Of a DNA stretch of 64,000 bases, positions 40,948-58,072 are shown in pieces. The stretch spans positions 4,326,916-4,390,915 of the forward strand of contig NZ_LGUF01000007.1 in assembly GCF_001274725.1 (NCBI RefSeq), given 5' to 3'. How positions within the stretch are numbered: the stretch's first letter is position 1; each line of letters opens with the position of its first letter. The notes under the pieces were generated by a model. The model searched no databases and was not told the origin of the DNA. It saw only the letters and a program-made list of their open reading frames with translations. A program made the position numbers and the translations under genes. Source of the stretch: Sporosarcina globispora. Its GTDB lineage: Bacteria > Bacillota > Bacilli > Bacillales > Cytobacillaceae.

Positions 40948-40958
<11 letters not shown>
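40326..40958 (-). CDS. pyrE: Orotate phosphoribosyltransferase
   Basis: PyrE converts orotate and PRPP to OMP. The 210-residue protein contains the PRPP loop [15 protein letters not shown] (about 115-129) and KGKQIEGK flexible loop. It is the last gene of the pyr operon and overlaps pyrF by 11 bases. In B. subtilis cysteine biosynthesis genes follow pyrE; here the bidirectional terminator follows at once. Confidence 0.97.
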
Positions 40959-43349
<2,391 letters not shown>

Positions 43350-43353
<4 letters not shown>

Positions 43354-46300
43354 GATAAAACCGCCTCCCGAACTTGTTCTGCTTTATCCATCGCATCTGC
43401 TGAGAAATTCATTGATTCGATTACTTGAAGGATTGCTTCTGCAGTATCAAGGGAAGTTAGGCATGGCACGCCATTTTCCACTGATTCACGGCGGATGCGG
43501 AAACCATCTCTGGCAGGCTGCTTTCCTTTTGTTAAGGTATTTATAACAAATTGCGCTTCGCCATTTCTAATGACATCCAGAAGGTTTGGCCCTTCTGAGC
43601 CGATTTTCCCAGTCACTTTTACAGGAATGCCGGCCGATTGAAGGAATAAAGCTGTTCCGCTTGTCGCCATTAGCCTGTAGCCAATGGATACAAATCTTTT
43701 TGCCAGCTGCAGGGCTTCTTCCTTATCCTTGTCTGCGACGGTCATTAGTACGGTTCCAAACGGCTGGATTTTCATGCCGGAAGCAACAAGGCCTTTATAA
43801 AGGGCTTTTTCAAGAGTTGAATCTTTTCCCATGACTTCTCCAGTTGACTTCATTTCAGGCCCTAATGTGATGTCTACTCTTCTTAATTTAGCAAAGGAGA
43901 ACACCGGTACTTTTACATATACGCCTTTTCTCTCCGGAAGAAGGCCAGATCCATAACCCTGCTGAGCCAAAGTTTGGCCCATGATAACTTTTGTGGCGAT
44001 GTTGGCCATTGGCACATTTGTAATCTTGCTCAAGAAAGGAACGGTCCGGCTTGAGCGCGGGTTGACTTCAAGGACATATACTTCCCCTTTAGCCACTACA
44101 TACTGGATATTCAGAAGACCGATAATGCCAAGGCCCTTAGCCATCTTCTCAGTATACTCAACAAGCTTTTCTTTGATTGCCTCTGAAATACTTTGCGGAG
44201 GATAGACTGCAATGGAGTCTCCTGAGTGTACTCCTGCTCTTTCAATATGCTCCATAATGCCAGGGATGAGGACATTCTCTCCATCCGAAATGGCGTCCAC
44301 TTCAATTTCCTTTCCAGTCAGATAACGATCGATCAATACTGGATGTTCCGGATTTACTTTAACAGCGTTTTCCATATAATGAAGAAGCTCTGCTTCTTTA
44401 TATACTATCTCCATGGCTCTTCCGCCAAGTACATATGATGGACGGACAACCACGGGATAACCGATTTCACCAGCAATCGTTACTGCCTGCTCCACTGATA
44501 GGGCAGTCTTTCCTTTTGGCATTGGGATGCCCAGCTCTGCAAGGGCATGCTCAAATTTATCCCGGTCTTCTGCCCGGTCTAAGTTTTCAAGCGATGTTCC
44601 GAGAATTTTTACGCCTCTTTCTACCAGATTCGCTGCAAGGTTAATAGCCGTTTGTCCGCCAAACTGCACAACTACACCTTCTGGTTTCTCAAGATCAATA
44701 ATGTGCATAACATCTTCAATCGTGAGCGGCTCAAAATAAAGTTTATCAGAGATGCTAAAGTCAGTAGAAACAGTTTCTGGATTATTATTAATGATGATTG
44801 CTTCATAACCTGCTTCCTTGATTGCCCATACTGCGTGGACAGTTGAATAGTCAAACTCCACTCCCTGGCCAATCCGGATCGGCCCTGAGCCCAGAACTAC
44901 AACACTTTTGCGGCCCGTTATTTCAGATTCGTTCTCATCTTCATATGTTCCATAGAAATACGGTGTTTCTGATTCAAATTCTGCTGCACATGTATCAACC
45001 ATTTTATAAACCGGTACAATAGCATTTTCTTTTCTCCAGCTGTATACTTCCATTTCGATTGATTTCCACAGCCTGGCAATTACCGAATCGGCAAATCCCA
45101 TTTCCTTTGCAGCTTTCCCTGTTTCCAGATCAAAAGGATTTTCTGTTAATACACTCTCAAAATCTATGATTTTCTTAATTTTATGAAGGAAGAATAAATC
45201 AATCTTGCTCCATTCATGGATCGTCTCGATGGTGACTCCCCTTCTGATGGCTTCTCCGATATAAAACAAACGTTCATCGCCTGCTTTACGGATCCGTTTT
45301 TCGATCAATTCATTAGAAATTTGGTCAGCATCCTTTAACTCTAGATGATAAATGTTTGCTTCAAGTGATCGGACTGCTTTTAAAAGTGATTCTTCAAAAG
45401 TGCGCCCAATCGCCATTACTTCTCCTGTAGCCTTCATTTGGGTTCCAAGTGAACGGTTTGCAGATTCAAATTTATCAAACGGCCAGCGCGGGATTTTTGA
45501 GACAATATAATCCAATGCTGGTTCGAAGCATGCATACGTTTTTCCTGTCACAGGATTCATCATTTCATCAAGTGTCAGTCCCACTGCTATCTTGGCTGCA
45601 AGTTTGGCAATCGGATAACCTGTTGCCTTTGAAGCCAGTGCAGATGAACGGCTGACACGCGGGTTAACTTCAATGATGTAGTAATTAAAGCTATCCGGAT
45701 CTAGTGCAAGCTGAACATTGCATCCCCCTTCAATCCCGAGGGCACGTATAATTTTTAATGAAGTGTTTCTTAGCAGCTGATATTCGCGATCGCTCAAAGT
45801 TTGGCTTGGAGCTACAACGATTGAGTCACCTGTGTGGACCCCTACAGGATCGAAATTTTCCATATTGCAGACAACAATTGCATTGTCATTGGAATCTCTC
45901 ATCACTTCATACTCAATTTCTTTAAAGCCCGCTATGCTCTTTTCAAGAAGGCACTGTGTTACAGGGCTGTTTTTCAAGCCGCTTGTCACAATTTCAATTA
46001 GCTCCTCTTCATCGTGGCAGATTCCCCCGCCTGTTCCGCCCAGTGTGAAGGCAGGACGCACAATAACCGGATAGCCGATTCTTTTTACAAACTCATATGC
46101 TTCCCCAAGATTATGGATTATTTCACTTTCAGGTACTGGTTCGCCAAGTTCATTCATCAGATTTCTGAAAAGATCCCGGTCTTCCGCTTTTTGAATAGCA
46201 GATAATTTTGTACCCAGGATTTCAACCCCGCATTCTTCTAAAACACCTGATTCAGCAAGCTCAACTGCCAGGTTTAATCCTGTCTGCCCCCCAAGAGTAG

Positions 46301-46562
46301 GAACAAGGGCATCAGGGCGTTCTTTTCGGATGATACGGCTTACGAATTCCAGCGTGAGCGGCTCTATATATACTGCGTCAGCAATCTCAGTATCTGTCAT
46401 GATGGTAGCAGGATTTGAGTTTACAAGGATTACGCGATATCCTTCCTCTTTCAATGCAATACAGGCCTGTGTTCCAGCATAGTCAAACTCTGCTGCCTGT
46501 CCGATGACAATTGGTCCTGATCCGATTACTAAAATGCTTTTTATATCTGTACGCTTTGGCAT
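43350..46562 (-). CDS. carB: Carbamoyl-phosphate synthase large chain, pyrimidine-specific
   Basis: CarB makes carbamoyl phosphate from ammonia, bicarbonate and ATP. The 1070-residue protein has two homologous ATP-grasp halves. Repeated motifs include [21 protein letters not shown] at the start of the first half, [20 protein letters not shown] in the second, and [18 protein letters not shown]. The C-terminal MGS-type allosteric domain completes it. In B. subtilis this is pyrAB. It overlaps carA by 22 bases. Confidence 0.97.
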
Positions 46563-47643
46563 GCTGCAGCACCTTCCTCTTTATGTGATTCAATCATTTG
46601 CAGGAATTGTTCAAATAATCCATTTGCATCCTCAGGTCCCGGTGAAGCCTCAGGGTGATATTGCACAGTGAATGCCGGGACCTCTGTATGTTTTAAGCCT
46701 TCGATTGTTCCATCATTTAATGCGATATGTGTTACTTCAAGAGGAGTACCAGAAATTGAGTTTTCTTCCACTGAATATCCATGGTTTTGAGACGTTAAAG
46801 CTACTTTTCCAGTTTGCAGATCTTTTACCGGATGGTTTGAACCGCGATGGCCGAATTTCAACTTTTCTGTATTGGCACCGCATGCAAGGGCAAAAAGCTG
46901 ATGCCCCAGGCAAATTCCGAAAATCGGCACGTTTCCTAACAGACCTTTTATCATTGTGATGGCTTCCGGAACATCTTTCGGGTCTCCAGGGCCATTTGAA
47001 AGCATAACACCATCTGGGCTCATGCTTAGTATTTCTTCAGCTGTTGTATTATAAGGTACAACAATCACATCACAATCCCGTTTGTTCAATTCTCTTAATA
47101 TACCGTGTTTCATGCCGAAATCCACAAGAACCACCCTTCTGCCTCGACCAGGACTAGGGTAAGGTGTCTTAGTGGAAACTTGCTTAACCTGATCGTTTCG
47201 CAGCTGGGTTGCCCGCAGTTTTTCAATGATTATTTCCGGGTTTTCATTCATGCTGCAAATAGCACCTTTCAGCGTACCATGCTGCCTAATAATTCTTGTT
47301 AATTTTCTTGTATCAATCCCCGCAATCCCCGGGATGTTTTTCATTTTAAAGTATTCGTCAATTGGTTGTTCATTTCTCCAGTTTGAAGGAAACTCGTTTG
47401 CTTCTTTAACTATGAACCCAGAAATTGCAGGGGAAATCGATTCAAAATCATCTCGATTAATTCCATAATTTCCGATTAAAGGGTATGTCAAGGTTACGAT
47501 TTGGCCGCAGTAGGAAGGATCAGAGAGGATTTCCTGATAACCCGTCATTCCTGTATTGAATACTACCTCTCCAATTGAATTCGTTTCGCTGCCAAATCCT
47601 TTGCCAATAAAAATTGTCCCGTCTTCCAGAATCAGCTGTTTTT

Positions 47644-47647
<4 letters not shown>
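46541..47647 (-). CDS. carA: Carbamoyl-phosphate synthase small chain
   Basis: CarA supplies ammonia from glutamine (pyrAA in B. subtilis). The 368-residue class I amidotransferase has [14 protein letters not shown] with the nucleophilic Cys and the [14 protein letters not shown] stretch with the catalytic His-Glu. The start [10 protein letters not shown] at 47647 overlaps the pyrC stop by four bases. Confidence 0.97.
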
Positions 47648-50117
<2,470 letters not shown>

Positions 50118-50128
50118 GTTAAAAAGCG

Positions 50129-51433
50129 TTAAGCTACATTATTTTTTTTTTCGTTTCCAGTTTCAAACATGTCTTCCTTGGCCTCTTCTCTTCCAGGGAG
50201 AATTAGGTTCAGGAGAACGCCGCTGATCGCTGCGAGGGCCATTCCTTCCAGTTTAAAAGCCCAAATTTCGATATGCGCTCCTCCGATTCCCAGTACTAGA
50301 ATGACTGATGCAATTACCAGGTTACGGTTGTTTCCAAAATCCACTTTGCTGTCAACCAGCATTCTTAATCCTGATGAAGCGATGATCCCGAACAGCAGGA
50401 TGGATACGCCGCCCATTACTGGTGTAGGGATTGAACTGATCAGTGCGGTTACCTTGCCAATGAACCCGAAGATGATGGCGATGACTGCTGCACCTGCAAG
50501 TACATAGACACTGTAAATTTTCGTGATAGCCAGTACGCCAATGTTTTCACCGTAAGTTGTCTTTGGCGGTCCGCCAATTAGTGCTGAGATCATTGTTCCT
50601 ATTCCATCAGCAAGGATGGAGCGGTGAAGACCCGGTTCTTTGATATAATCTTTCCCAACTACTTTTCCAAGGACGAGCTGATGGCCGATATGCTCAGAGA
50701 TTGTCACAACAGCCACCGGAATCATTAGAAGCGCCAGATCAAGGGTTACCCTAACTTCATAATCGGCGAATGGAATCAGGAATTCCGGCATTTCAAACCA
50801 GGCTGCATTCTGTACCAGCGAGAAGTCTATCAGGCCCATTGCCAGTGAGTAAACATAACCGATGATGATTCCTGCAAGAATCGGCACCATGCTGAGCATT
50901 CCTTTTGCATAGATGGAAAAGATGATTGTTGCAGCTAAAGTAATAAGCGCTGCTGAGAAATGCAGCATACTGTATTCACCAGTTTCAGGGTTGTTCATTG
51001 CCATGCCGACCGCTGTGCCTGCTAATGCCAAACCGATTACGATTATTACTGGGCCTACCACAATTGGCGGAAGCAAATTCATAATCCAGCGGTAGCCTGC
51101 TTTTTTGATGATCAATGCCACTGCTCCATATACAAGTCCTGCCATGAAGCTTCCGATCATGGCAGCACCAGGGCCTCCAGCGGCTTTTGCAGCGATAATC
51201 GGCGCAATGAAAGCGAAAGAAGATCCCAAGTATGCTGGTACCTGCCATTTTGTTATGATGAGGAAAGCGATGGTTGCAAGCCCGCTTGAGATTAAAGCGA
51301 TGGCAGGATTCAAATCTACTAAGTAAGGTACAAGGATGGTAGCTCCAAACATTGCGAATAAGTGCTGTAAACTTAATGTCAGCCAATGGGCTGGTTTTGG
51401 AACATCCTTTATATCTAGAATAGGCTTATTCAT
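50129..51433 (-). CDS. pyrP: Uracil permease
   Basis: PyrP is a proton-coupled uracil/xanthine permease (NCS2 family) of 434 residues with about 12-14 membrane helices. It shows HLFAMFGATILVP near the N-terminus and a GGPPKTTYGENIGVLA signature. I place the start at ATG 51433 (MNKPILDIKD), with AAAAGGAGAGATT before it. It lies between the second and third attenuators. Confidence 0.96.
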   Translation of the reverse strand: MNKPILDIKDVPKPAHWLTLSLQHLFAMFGATILVPYLVDLNPAIALISSGLATIAFLIITKWQVPAYLGSSFAFIAPIIAAKAAGGPGAAMIGSFMAGLVYGAVALIIKKAGYRWIMNLLPPIVVGPVIIVIGLALAGTAVGMAMNNPETGEYSMLHFSAALITLAATIIFSIYAKGMLSMVPILAGIIIGYVYSLAMGLIDFSLVQNAAWFEMPEFLIPFADYEVRVTLDLALLMIPVAVVTISEHIGHQLVLGKVVGKDYIKEPGLHRSILADGIGTMISALIGGPPKTTYGENIGVLAITKIYSVYVLAGAAVIAIIFGFIGKVTALISSIPTPVMGGVSILLFGIIASSGLRMLVDSKVDFGNNRNLVIASVILVLGIGGAHIEIWAFKLEGMALAAISGVLLNLILPGREEAKEDMFETGNEKKNNVA

Positions 51434-51457
51434 ACCAATCTCTCCTTTTTCTTTATT

Positions 51458-51556
51458 AAAAAACCCTCTTTGCCAGATCAGCAAAGAGGGTATAAGAGCA
51501 CAGCAAAAGACAGACTGCTTCTGCTGAGTTCCCCTTTGCCAGCCTCTCTGGACTGC
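51458..51556 (-). promoter_or_regulatory. PyrR-type attenuator ahead of pyrP
   Basis: The minus strand has the PyrR-binding loop CAGTCCAGAGAGGCTGGCAAAGG and then the terminator ACCCTCTTTGCTG...GCAAAGAGGGT followed by a TTTTTT run. It lies between pyrR and pyrP and can be folded as in the B. subtilis pyr operon. Confidence 0.9.
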
Positions 51557-51571
51557 AATTAAAAGGGCTAT

Positions 51572-52275
<704 letters not shown>

Positions 52276-52300
52276 TTAAAGGACTTATTCAACTATAGTC

Positions 52301-52329
52301 ATCATATAGCACAATTGGACAATTGTCAA
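52301..52329 (-). promoter_or_regulatory. Sigma-A promoter of the pyr operon
   Basis: Minus-strand TTGACA (52324-52329) and TATGAT (52301-52306), 17 bases apart, a near-consensus match. The -35 box overlaps the rluD stop. Transcription should begin near 52294. Confidence 0.85.
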
Positions 52330-53237
52330 CGATTATTTGCCAGGTTATCTAATAGCTCCTGAAAATAAGCCGGCAGTGGTGCTTCAAATTCAAGGTACTC
52401 ATTTGATCTTGGGTGAACGAATCCAAGGATACCTGCATGGAGTGCTTGTCCGCCAAGATCAAGGGTTTTTCTTGGGCCGTATTTGGGATCTCCAGCAAGA
52501 GGATAGCCAATATATTTCATATGGACACGGATTTGGTGGGTTCGTCCTGTTTCAAGCTGGCATTCCACCAGTGTAAAATCCTTGAAACGGTCAAGGACCT
52601 GAAAATGAGTGACCGCATGTTTTCCGTTGTCAACTACTGTCATGCTTTGACGATCTTTAGGATCTCGTGCAATCGGCGCATCAATTGTACCGTAATCATG
52701 AGGAATTACTCCATGGACAATGGCACGATACTTGCGTGTAACTGTTTTATTCATCAGCTGGTTCACAAGACTTTCGTGTGCCATATCATTCTTTGCAACC
52801 ATAAGAAGTCCCGAAGTATCTTTATCAATTCGGTGTACAATTCCAGGTCTCATGACTCCATTGATTCCTGAAAGGTCTGTGCAATGTGACATAAGTCCAT
52901 TTACAAGAGTGCCAGTACCATGCCCGGCTGCTGGATGGACAACCATTCCTTTTGGTTTATTTACCACAAGGACATCCTGGTCTTCATAATAAATATCCAG
53001 ATCCATTTTTTCTGGAACGACATCCAATTCTTCAGGTTCAGGAATTGATATTTCAATTTTATCATTTGCCGAACATTTGTAATTGGTTTTCGGCTTCTGT
53101 CCATTTACAAGAACATTTCCGTCTTTGATCCATTGCTGTACCTGAGTTCTTGACCAATCCGCATTTAATGTGGATAACACTTTATCTATTCTTTCTCCTG
53201 CTTGTTCATCAGGAATGATGTGTTCCATTTTCTCCAT
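52326..53237 (-). CDS. ylyB: RluA/RluD-family pseudouridine synthase (YlyB)
   Basis: The 303-residue protein has an N-terminal S4 RNA-binding domain and a catalytic domain with the [12 protein letters not shown] motif that carries the catalytic Asp. RluD makes pseudouridines in 23S rRNA; the exact target in Bacillus is not certain. I start it at ATG 53237, after AAGGAG, within the lspA end. It precedes the pyr operon as in B. subtilis. Confidence 0.93.
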   Translation of the reverse strand: MEKMEHIIPDEQAGERIDKVLSTLNADWSRTQVQQWIKDGNVLVNGQKPKTNYKCSANDKIEISIPEPEELDVVPEKMDLDIYYEDQDVLVVNKPKGMVVHPAAGHGTGTLVNGLMSHCTDLSGINGVMRPGIVHRIDKDTSGLLMVAKNDMAHESLVNQLMNKTVTRKYRAIVHGVIPHDYGTIDAPIARDPKDRQSMTVVDNGKHAVTHFQVLDRFKDFTLVECQLETGRTHQIRVHMKYIGYPLAGDPKYGPRKTLDLGGQALHAGILGFVHPRSNEYLEFEAPLPAYFQELLDNLANNR

Positions 53238-53721
53238 AAGATTTCTCCTTCTTCTTTGCTTCTCTCTCTTCAAGCAGCATCTGAATCATCAAAAGCCCTA
53301 CACCAATGACCAGCGCCGAGTCAGCAATATTGAAAACAGGAAAGTCATAGCCAAAAATATAAGTGTTAATAAAATCCACAACTTCTTTTCGAAATACCCT
53401 GTCAATAAAGTTTCCAATCGCTCCACCCAGCATAAAGCCCAAAGAGACTCCAAGCAGCAATTTGCCTTTTGCTTCTTTTTGAATGTAATAAATGATTCCA
53501 ATAATGACAATAACGGTTATAACGTAAAAAAACCACATTTGCCCCTGCAGGATGCCCCAGGCAGCGCCGCGGTTGCGGTGCGATGTAATATAAAGAAAGT
53601 CCTCAATAACTTTAACACTTTCCCCTAATTCAAAGTTCTTTACGATCAACCATTTCGTATACTGATCAAGTGCAATCACGAACAATGCAATTATGTAATA
53701 AAACACAAAGGCAACCTCCAT
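53209..53721 (-). CDS. lspA: Lipoprotein signal peptidase
   Basis: LspA cleaves the signal peptide of diacylglyceryl-modified prolipoproteins. 170 residues with four membrane helices; the family motifs [11 protein letters not shown] and NIADSAL contain the two catalytic Asp residues, and NRGAAWG is the third motif. The charged, unusual C-terminal tail ([16 protein letters not shown]) overlaps rluD by 29 bases. Confidence 0.96.
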   Translation of the reverse strand: MEVAFVFYYIIALFVIALDQYTKWLIVKNFELGESVKVIEDFLYITSHRNRGAAWGILQGQMWFFYVITVIVIIGIIYYIQKEAKGKLLLGVSLGFMLGGAIGNFIDRVFRKEVVDFINTYIFGYDFPVFNIADSALVIGVGLLMIQMLLEEREAKKKEKSYGENGTHHS

Positions 53722-53785
53722 ATCTCAAATCATTACCTTTGCATTTTAGCACAAACTAAATAAAAAACACAGCAAACGTCTAAAC

Positions 53786-54073
53786 TCAGTGGAAAATAGA
53801 TTTTCTGTAGAATTTACCAAGCCTGCTGCAATCCTCCATTGTTTTTAAAGTAGGGATCATCTTCAGCAAGTCTGCCGGAAGCAGCTCACCCGAAATTTCA
53901 CATTTGCCAAAGTTTCCAGATTCAATTTTACTTAGTGTCATTTCGATATCATGCAGCTCTTCAAATAAGATGGGTTTTATCAATGCGGAACTATTGCCTT
54001 CCATTAGCCTTTCCAATATTTCCTGTCTTGTATTACGGAGTTCTGTATATAGCCCTTCTGCTATTGCATCCAT
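53786..54073 (-). CDS. DksA/TraR-type protein with degenerate zinc finger
   Basis: The 95-residue protein, from ATG 54073 behind GGAGG, has a charged helical N-terminus (EGLYTELRNTRQEILERL) and the DksA-like ...GNFGKCEISGELLP...TLKTMEDC... region. Only one Cys of each expected CxxC pair remains (C-x-x-S and M-x-x-C), so zinc binding is doubtful. It resembles B. subtilis YlyA, which is also next to ileS and lspA. YlyA has been linked to RNA polymerase in the forespore, but I cannot tell if this protein keeps that role. A longer frame starts at 54157 but lacks a ribosome binding site. Confidence 0.75.
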   Translation of the reverse strand: MDAIAEGLYTELRNTRQEILERLMEGNSSALIKPILFEELHDIEMTLSKIESGNFGKCEISGELLPADLLKMIPTLKTMEDCSRLGKFYRKSIFH

Positions 54074-54324
54074 GCCTTTTCCTCCGTTCTGTGATGTTTT
54101 CTTTATTATTTTCTCAGACCGGATTTCAGACACGGGCAAACTTTTAGCAAACGGCACAACATTTAGTGAAGGTGGAATTATTTATTAAAATTTATTTTAG
54201 ATAACCCTTTTCGTTGCTTTTCTCTCCTTTATAACAAAGTTACAGCACGATTAACCGCTTTTAGTTCTCTTGCTCTACATTTAAAACAATCCTCGAACAC
54301 GATTAAGCACTAACTGCATTCAAA

Positions 54325-54356
54325 TAAAAAAACAGTCCCCAAAAATTGAGGGACTG
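54325..54356 (-). terminator. ileS terminator
   Basis: Minus-strand CAGTCCC, loop, GGGACTG, then TTTTTTTA, just after the ileS stop. The rest of the 290-base spacer to the next gene shows no gene. Confidence 0.85.
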
Positions 54357-54363
54357 CTTGTGT

Positions 54364-57135
54364 TTAAGCCAAGTGGCTATAATTATTTTTTACAACCTCA
54401 GCACAGCGAGGGCAAAGAGTGTCATAGCCTTCTGTCTGCCCTACTTCAGGTGTGACTGTCCAGCAGCGTTCGCATGTGTCGCCTTCAGCTTTGGAAACAA
54501 CAATTGCGGTGTTTTCAAATTTCACGGCATTTTCAGGAGCATCTGACAAGCTGCCTGCTACTTCGAATCCAGAAACGATAAAGAGCTGCTGAAGATTTTC
54601 CTGGATTGAATCCAGAAGGCTTTTAGCTTGATCGTTTACATAAAGAGTAACTTTAGCTGTCAGAGATTTGCCGATCACCTTTTCATTACGCGCTTCTTCC
54701 AGCGCCTTAAGAACATCATTGCGAAGCTTCATGAATGCAGTCCATTTTTCTTCCAGCTGTTTAGCGTTTGGAAGTTCTTGATATTCTGGCATATCCGTTA
54801 ATTGTACACTGTCTTCTTTCACATTCGGAATAAAGCTCCAAACTTCATCTGAAGTATGGGAAAGGATAGGTGCAACAAGTTTCGTAAGAGCAATCAGGCT
54901 TTCATAAAGTACAGTTTGAATAGCACGGCGTTCTGCATTATCTTTTGCTTCAATGTAGAGGACATCTTTTGCAAAATCAAGGTAGAATGCACTCAGGTCC
55001 AATGTACAGAAATTGTTGACAGCATGGTAGATGCTGGCAAATTCATAGCGGTCATAAGACTCGCGCACACTTTTGATCAATTTGTTCAGCTTAACAAGCA
55101 TAAACTGGTCAACTTCACGCAGGTTTTCGAAGGAAACCAAGTCTGTTGCCGGGTTGAAATCATCCAGATTACCAAGCAAGAAGCGGAATGTATTGCGGAT
55201 CTTTCTATACACTTCTGCAACCTGCTTCAGAATTGCATCAGAAACGCGGACATCTGCCTGATAATCAACTGACGCAACCCATAAACGAAGAATATCTGCA
55301 CCAAGCTGGTTCATAACTTTTGCTGGAACAACTACGTTACCGATGGATTTACTCATTTTTCTGCCTTCGCCGTCAAGAGTGAATCCGTGGCTCAGTACAC
55401 CTTTATAAGGTGCTTTACCTGTTACAGCTACTGCAGTAGAAAGTGAAGAATTAAACCAGCCTCGATATTGGTCAGAACCCTCAAGGTATAAATCTGCAGG
55501 TCGCTGTAAATCGTCACGCTCTAATAGCACTGCCTGGTGTGAAGAACCGGAGTCAAACCAAACGTCCATGATGTCCGTTTCTTTTGTAAACTGGCCATTC
55601 GGGCTTCCTGGATGTGTAAATCCTTCCGGCAGCAATTCTTTCGCATCTCTTTCAAACCAGATGTTTGAACCATGTTCACGGAAAAGATTTGAGACTTGTT
55701 CAATCGTTTCATCTGTGATAATTTCTTCCCCATTTTCCGCATAAAAGACTGGAATTGGCACGCCCCATACACGCTGGCGGGAAATACACCAATCACCGCG
55801 GTCCCTGACCATGTTAAATAGTCTAGTCTCACCCCATGCAGGATACCAATTTGTTTCCTTAACCGCTTCTAAAAGCTCATTGCGGAAATCTTTAATGGAA
55901 GCAAACCATTGAGCAGTGGCACGGAAAATAACAGGCTTTTTCGTTCTCCAATCATGCGGATAAGAGTGAGTAATAAATGTCAGTTTCAATAAAGCGCCAG
56001 CTTCCTCAAGCTTTTCAGTAATTGGCTTATTGGCTGCATCATAGAATAATCCTTCAAAGCCAGGTGCTTCACTTGTCATGTTTCCTTTATCATCAACTGG
56101 GCATAATACGTCTAGTCCGTACTTCATACCGACATGGAAATCGTCTTCCCCATGGCCTGGAGCAGTGTGTACACAGCCAGTACCAGCATCAGTTGTAACA
56201 TGTTCACCCAGCATTACAAGTGAGTCACGGCCATAAAGGGGATGCTCGGCAACTACACGCTCAAGCTCGATGCCTTTAACAGTTTGAACAACTTTATAAT
56301 TTTCCCATTCGAACTCTTTAGCCACCGAAGCCAATAAATCTTCAGCAACCATGAACTTCTTGCCATTTGCTTCAACTACTGTATAAATAAGGTCAGGATG
56401 AACTGAAATTCCGAGGTTTGCAGGAATTGTCCAAGGGGTTGTAGTCCAAATGACAATGTGAGTATCTTGATCCAATACATTCTTGCCATCTTTTACTTTA
56501 AAAGCGACATAGATGGATGGCGAACGCTTATCTTTGTATTCAATTTCGGCTTCTGCCAAAGCAGATTCAGATGAAGGTGACCAATAAACAGGTTTTTTGC
56601 CTTTATAGATATAGCCTTTTTTCGCCATTTCCCCAAACACTTTGATTTGCTGGGCTTCATACTCCGGCTTCAATGTGATGTATGGGTTCTCCCAGTCACC
56701 CCGGACTCCTAATCGTTTAAATTGCGCGCGCTGGCTGTCAATCTGCTCATATGCATACTCTTCACAGAGCTTCCGGAACTCCGCAACACTCATTTCTTTA
56801 CGCTTTACACCCTTGTTTGTCAACGCCTGCTCAATTGGCAAACCATGAGTATCCCAGCCTGGTACATATGGTGCATTATAGCCAGTCATCGACTTCGAGC
56901 GTACGATGAAATCCTTTAAGATTTTGTTCAGCGCATGGCCGATGTGGATGTCGCCATTTGCATATGGAGGACCATCATGCAGAACGAACATTGGACGGTC
57001 TTTTGTCCGTTCCTGGACCTTTCCGTAAATATTCGTTTCTTCCCATTTTGCCTGGATTTCGGGTTCGCGCTTTGGAAGATTTCCACGCATTGGAAATTCG
57101 GTATTTGGCATTAATAAACTATCTTTGTAATCCAT
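54364..57135 (-). CDS. ileS: Isoleucyl-tRNA synthetase
   Basis: IleS charges tRNA-Ile and edits Val. The 923-residue class I enzyme has the HIGH motif in [16 protein letters not shown] in [10 protein letters not shown], the editing domain CP1 in between, and a C-terminal zinc-binding domain CERCW...CPRC. A T-box leader controls it. Confidence 0.98.
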   Translation of the reverse strand: MDYKDSLLMPNTEFPMRGNLPKREPEIQAKWEETNIYGKVQERTKDRPMFVLHDGPPYANGDIHIGHALNKILKDFIVRSKSMTGYNAPYVPGWDTHGLPIEQALTNKGVKRKEMSVAEFRKLCEEYAYEQIDSQRAQFKRLGVRGDWENPYITLKPEYEAQQIKVFGEMAKKGYIYKGKKPVYWSPSSESALAEAEIEYKDKRSPSIYVAFKVKDGKNVLDQDTHIVIWTTTPWTIPANLGISVHPDLIYTVVEANGKKFMVAEDLLASVAKEFEWENYKVVQTVKGIELERVVAEHPLYGRDSLVMLGEHVTTDAGTGCVHTAPGHGEDDFHVGMKYGLDVLCPVDDKGNMTSEAPGFEGLFYDAANKPITEKLEEAGALLKLTFITHSYPHDWRTKKPVIFRATAQWFASIKDFRNELLEAVKETNWYPAWGETRLFNMVRDRGDWCISRQRVWGVPIPVFYAENGEEIITDETIEQVSNLFREHGSNIWFERDAKELLPEGFTHPGSPNGQFTKETDIMDVWFDSGSSHQAVLLERDDLQRPADLYLEGSDQYRGWFNSSLSTAVAVTGKAPYKGVLSHGFTLDGEGRKMSKSIGNVVVPAKVMNQLGADILRLWVASVDYQADVRVSDAILKQVAEVYRKIRNTFRFLLGNLDDFNPATDLVSFENLREVDQFMLVKLNKLIKSVRESYDRYEFASIYHAVNNFCTLDLSAFYLDFAKDVLYIEAKDNAERRAIQTVLYESLIALTKLVAPILSHTSDEVWSFIPNVKEDSVQLTDMPEYQELPNAKQLEEKWTAFMKLRNDVLKALEEARNEKVIGKSLTAKVTLYVNDQAKSLLDSIQENLQQLFIVSGFEVAGSLSDAPENAVKFENTAIVVSKAEGDTCERCWTVTPEVGQTEGYDTLCPRCAEVVKNNYSHLA

Positions 57136-57209
57136 TCCATTTCCTCCTGTAAAGACTCATTAAATACCATGATAGCCAATGAGAGCTAAGAAATTTCACC
57201 GGGAAATAC

Positions 57210-57500
57210 AAAAAACCTCCTCATCCCAAAAAGGGACGAGAAGGTTATATTCTCCCGCGGTACCACCCTTGTAGATGAAATATGACTTTATTTCATCCGC
57301 TCAAAAGCATTCTTAACGTGAATGATCCGCCTTGGCCTACTGATGATACAGAATGTTCGGCAAGGAACTCAAGGGTGATTTTCCAGCTTTTGCTTATTCC
57401 CGGGCTTCCACCATCCCCGGCTCGCTTACAGAGTGTATGCCATTCTGTACATAAGCTTTATAAAGACTGTACTGTCCCTCTCATTGTTGATTAACATCGT
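57210..57500 (-). promoter_or_regulatory. T-box leader of ileS
   Basis: The minus strand has the T-box motif AGGGTGGTACCGCGG (about 57256-57270), followed by the terminator AACCTTCTCGTCCC...GGGATGAGGAGGTT TTTTT (57214-57247). Upstream, stem I elements include the GGTGGAAGCCCGG stretch. The likely specifier codon is ATC (Ile) at 57377-57379, just before CACCC. Uncharged tRNA-Ile would stabilise the antiterminator. Confidence 0.9.
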
Positions 57501-57518
57501 ATTTTACTTTGTTTTAAA

Positions 57519-57548
57519 ATTATATGCGATATTTCCAGCTTTCGTCAA
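57519..57548 (-). promoter_or_regulatory. Sigma-A promoter of ileS
   Basis: Minus-strand TTGACG (57543-57548), 18 bases, TATAAT (57519-57524). The -35 box overlaps the divIVA stop codon. Confidence 0.8.
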
Positions 57549-58072
57549 GCCAGTGATTCTTCTTCTTCTTTTAAAGATTTGAGTTCTGTGGAATCAAGCT
57601 TATATTCCATCAAATGATCCCAATCATCGTTGTTGAGCATATCCAGCTGTGCTTCAACAAGCATTTTAAAGCGTGTACGGAATACTTTGGACTGCTTCTT
57701 TAAATCTTCAATATCAAGTGCGATTTTTCTCGCTTTGGATAGTGATTCATTCACAATCCTGTCAGCATTTTTTTCTGCTTCTTTGATGATTAGCTTTGCT
57801 TCCTTATGAGCATTGCGTTTTACTTCTTCTGCTGCTTCCTGTGCGACCACAATAGATTTATTAAGTGTTTCTTCAATTGTGGTAAAGTGGCCAATGCGTT
57901 CGTTCATTTCATTAAGCTTTTCATCAAGCTCCTTTTTTTCCCTGATCAGAATTTCGTAATCCTTTATGATTTGGTCGAGGAATTCGTTTACTTCATCTTC
58001 GTCATAACCGCGGAATCCTTTGCTGAATTCCTTGTTATGAATATCTAACGGTGTTAATGGCATTTGTGCCAC
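57545..58072 (-). CDS. divIVA: Cell division protein DivIVA
   Basis: DivIVA marks strongly curved poles and septa and positions MinCD/MinJ and the sporulation origin region. The 175-residue protein has the conserved N-terminus PLTPLDIHNKEFSKGFRGYDEDEVNEFLD and two coiled-coil segments (about 30-60 and 75-150). It starts at ATG 58072 after GGGAGGTGG. Confidence 0.95.
   Translation of the reverse strand: MAQMPLTPLDIHNKEFSKGFRGYDEDEVNEFLDQIIKDYEILIREKKELDEKLNEMNERIGHFTTIEETLNKSIVVAQEAAEEVKRNAHKEAKLIIKEAEKNADRIVNESLSKARKIALDIEDLKKQSKVFRTRFKMLVEAQLDMLNNDDWDHLMEYKLDSTELKSLKEEEESLA

Noticed and set aside
52413-52871. Plus-strand 152-codon frame opposite rluD
   Set aside because: Antisense shadow within a clear pseudouridine synthase gene.
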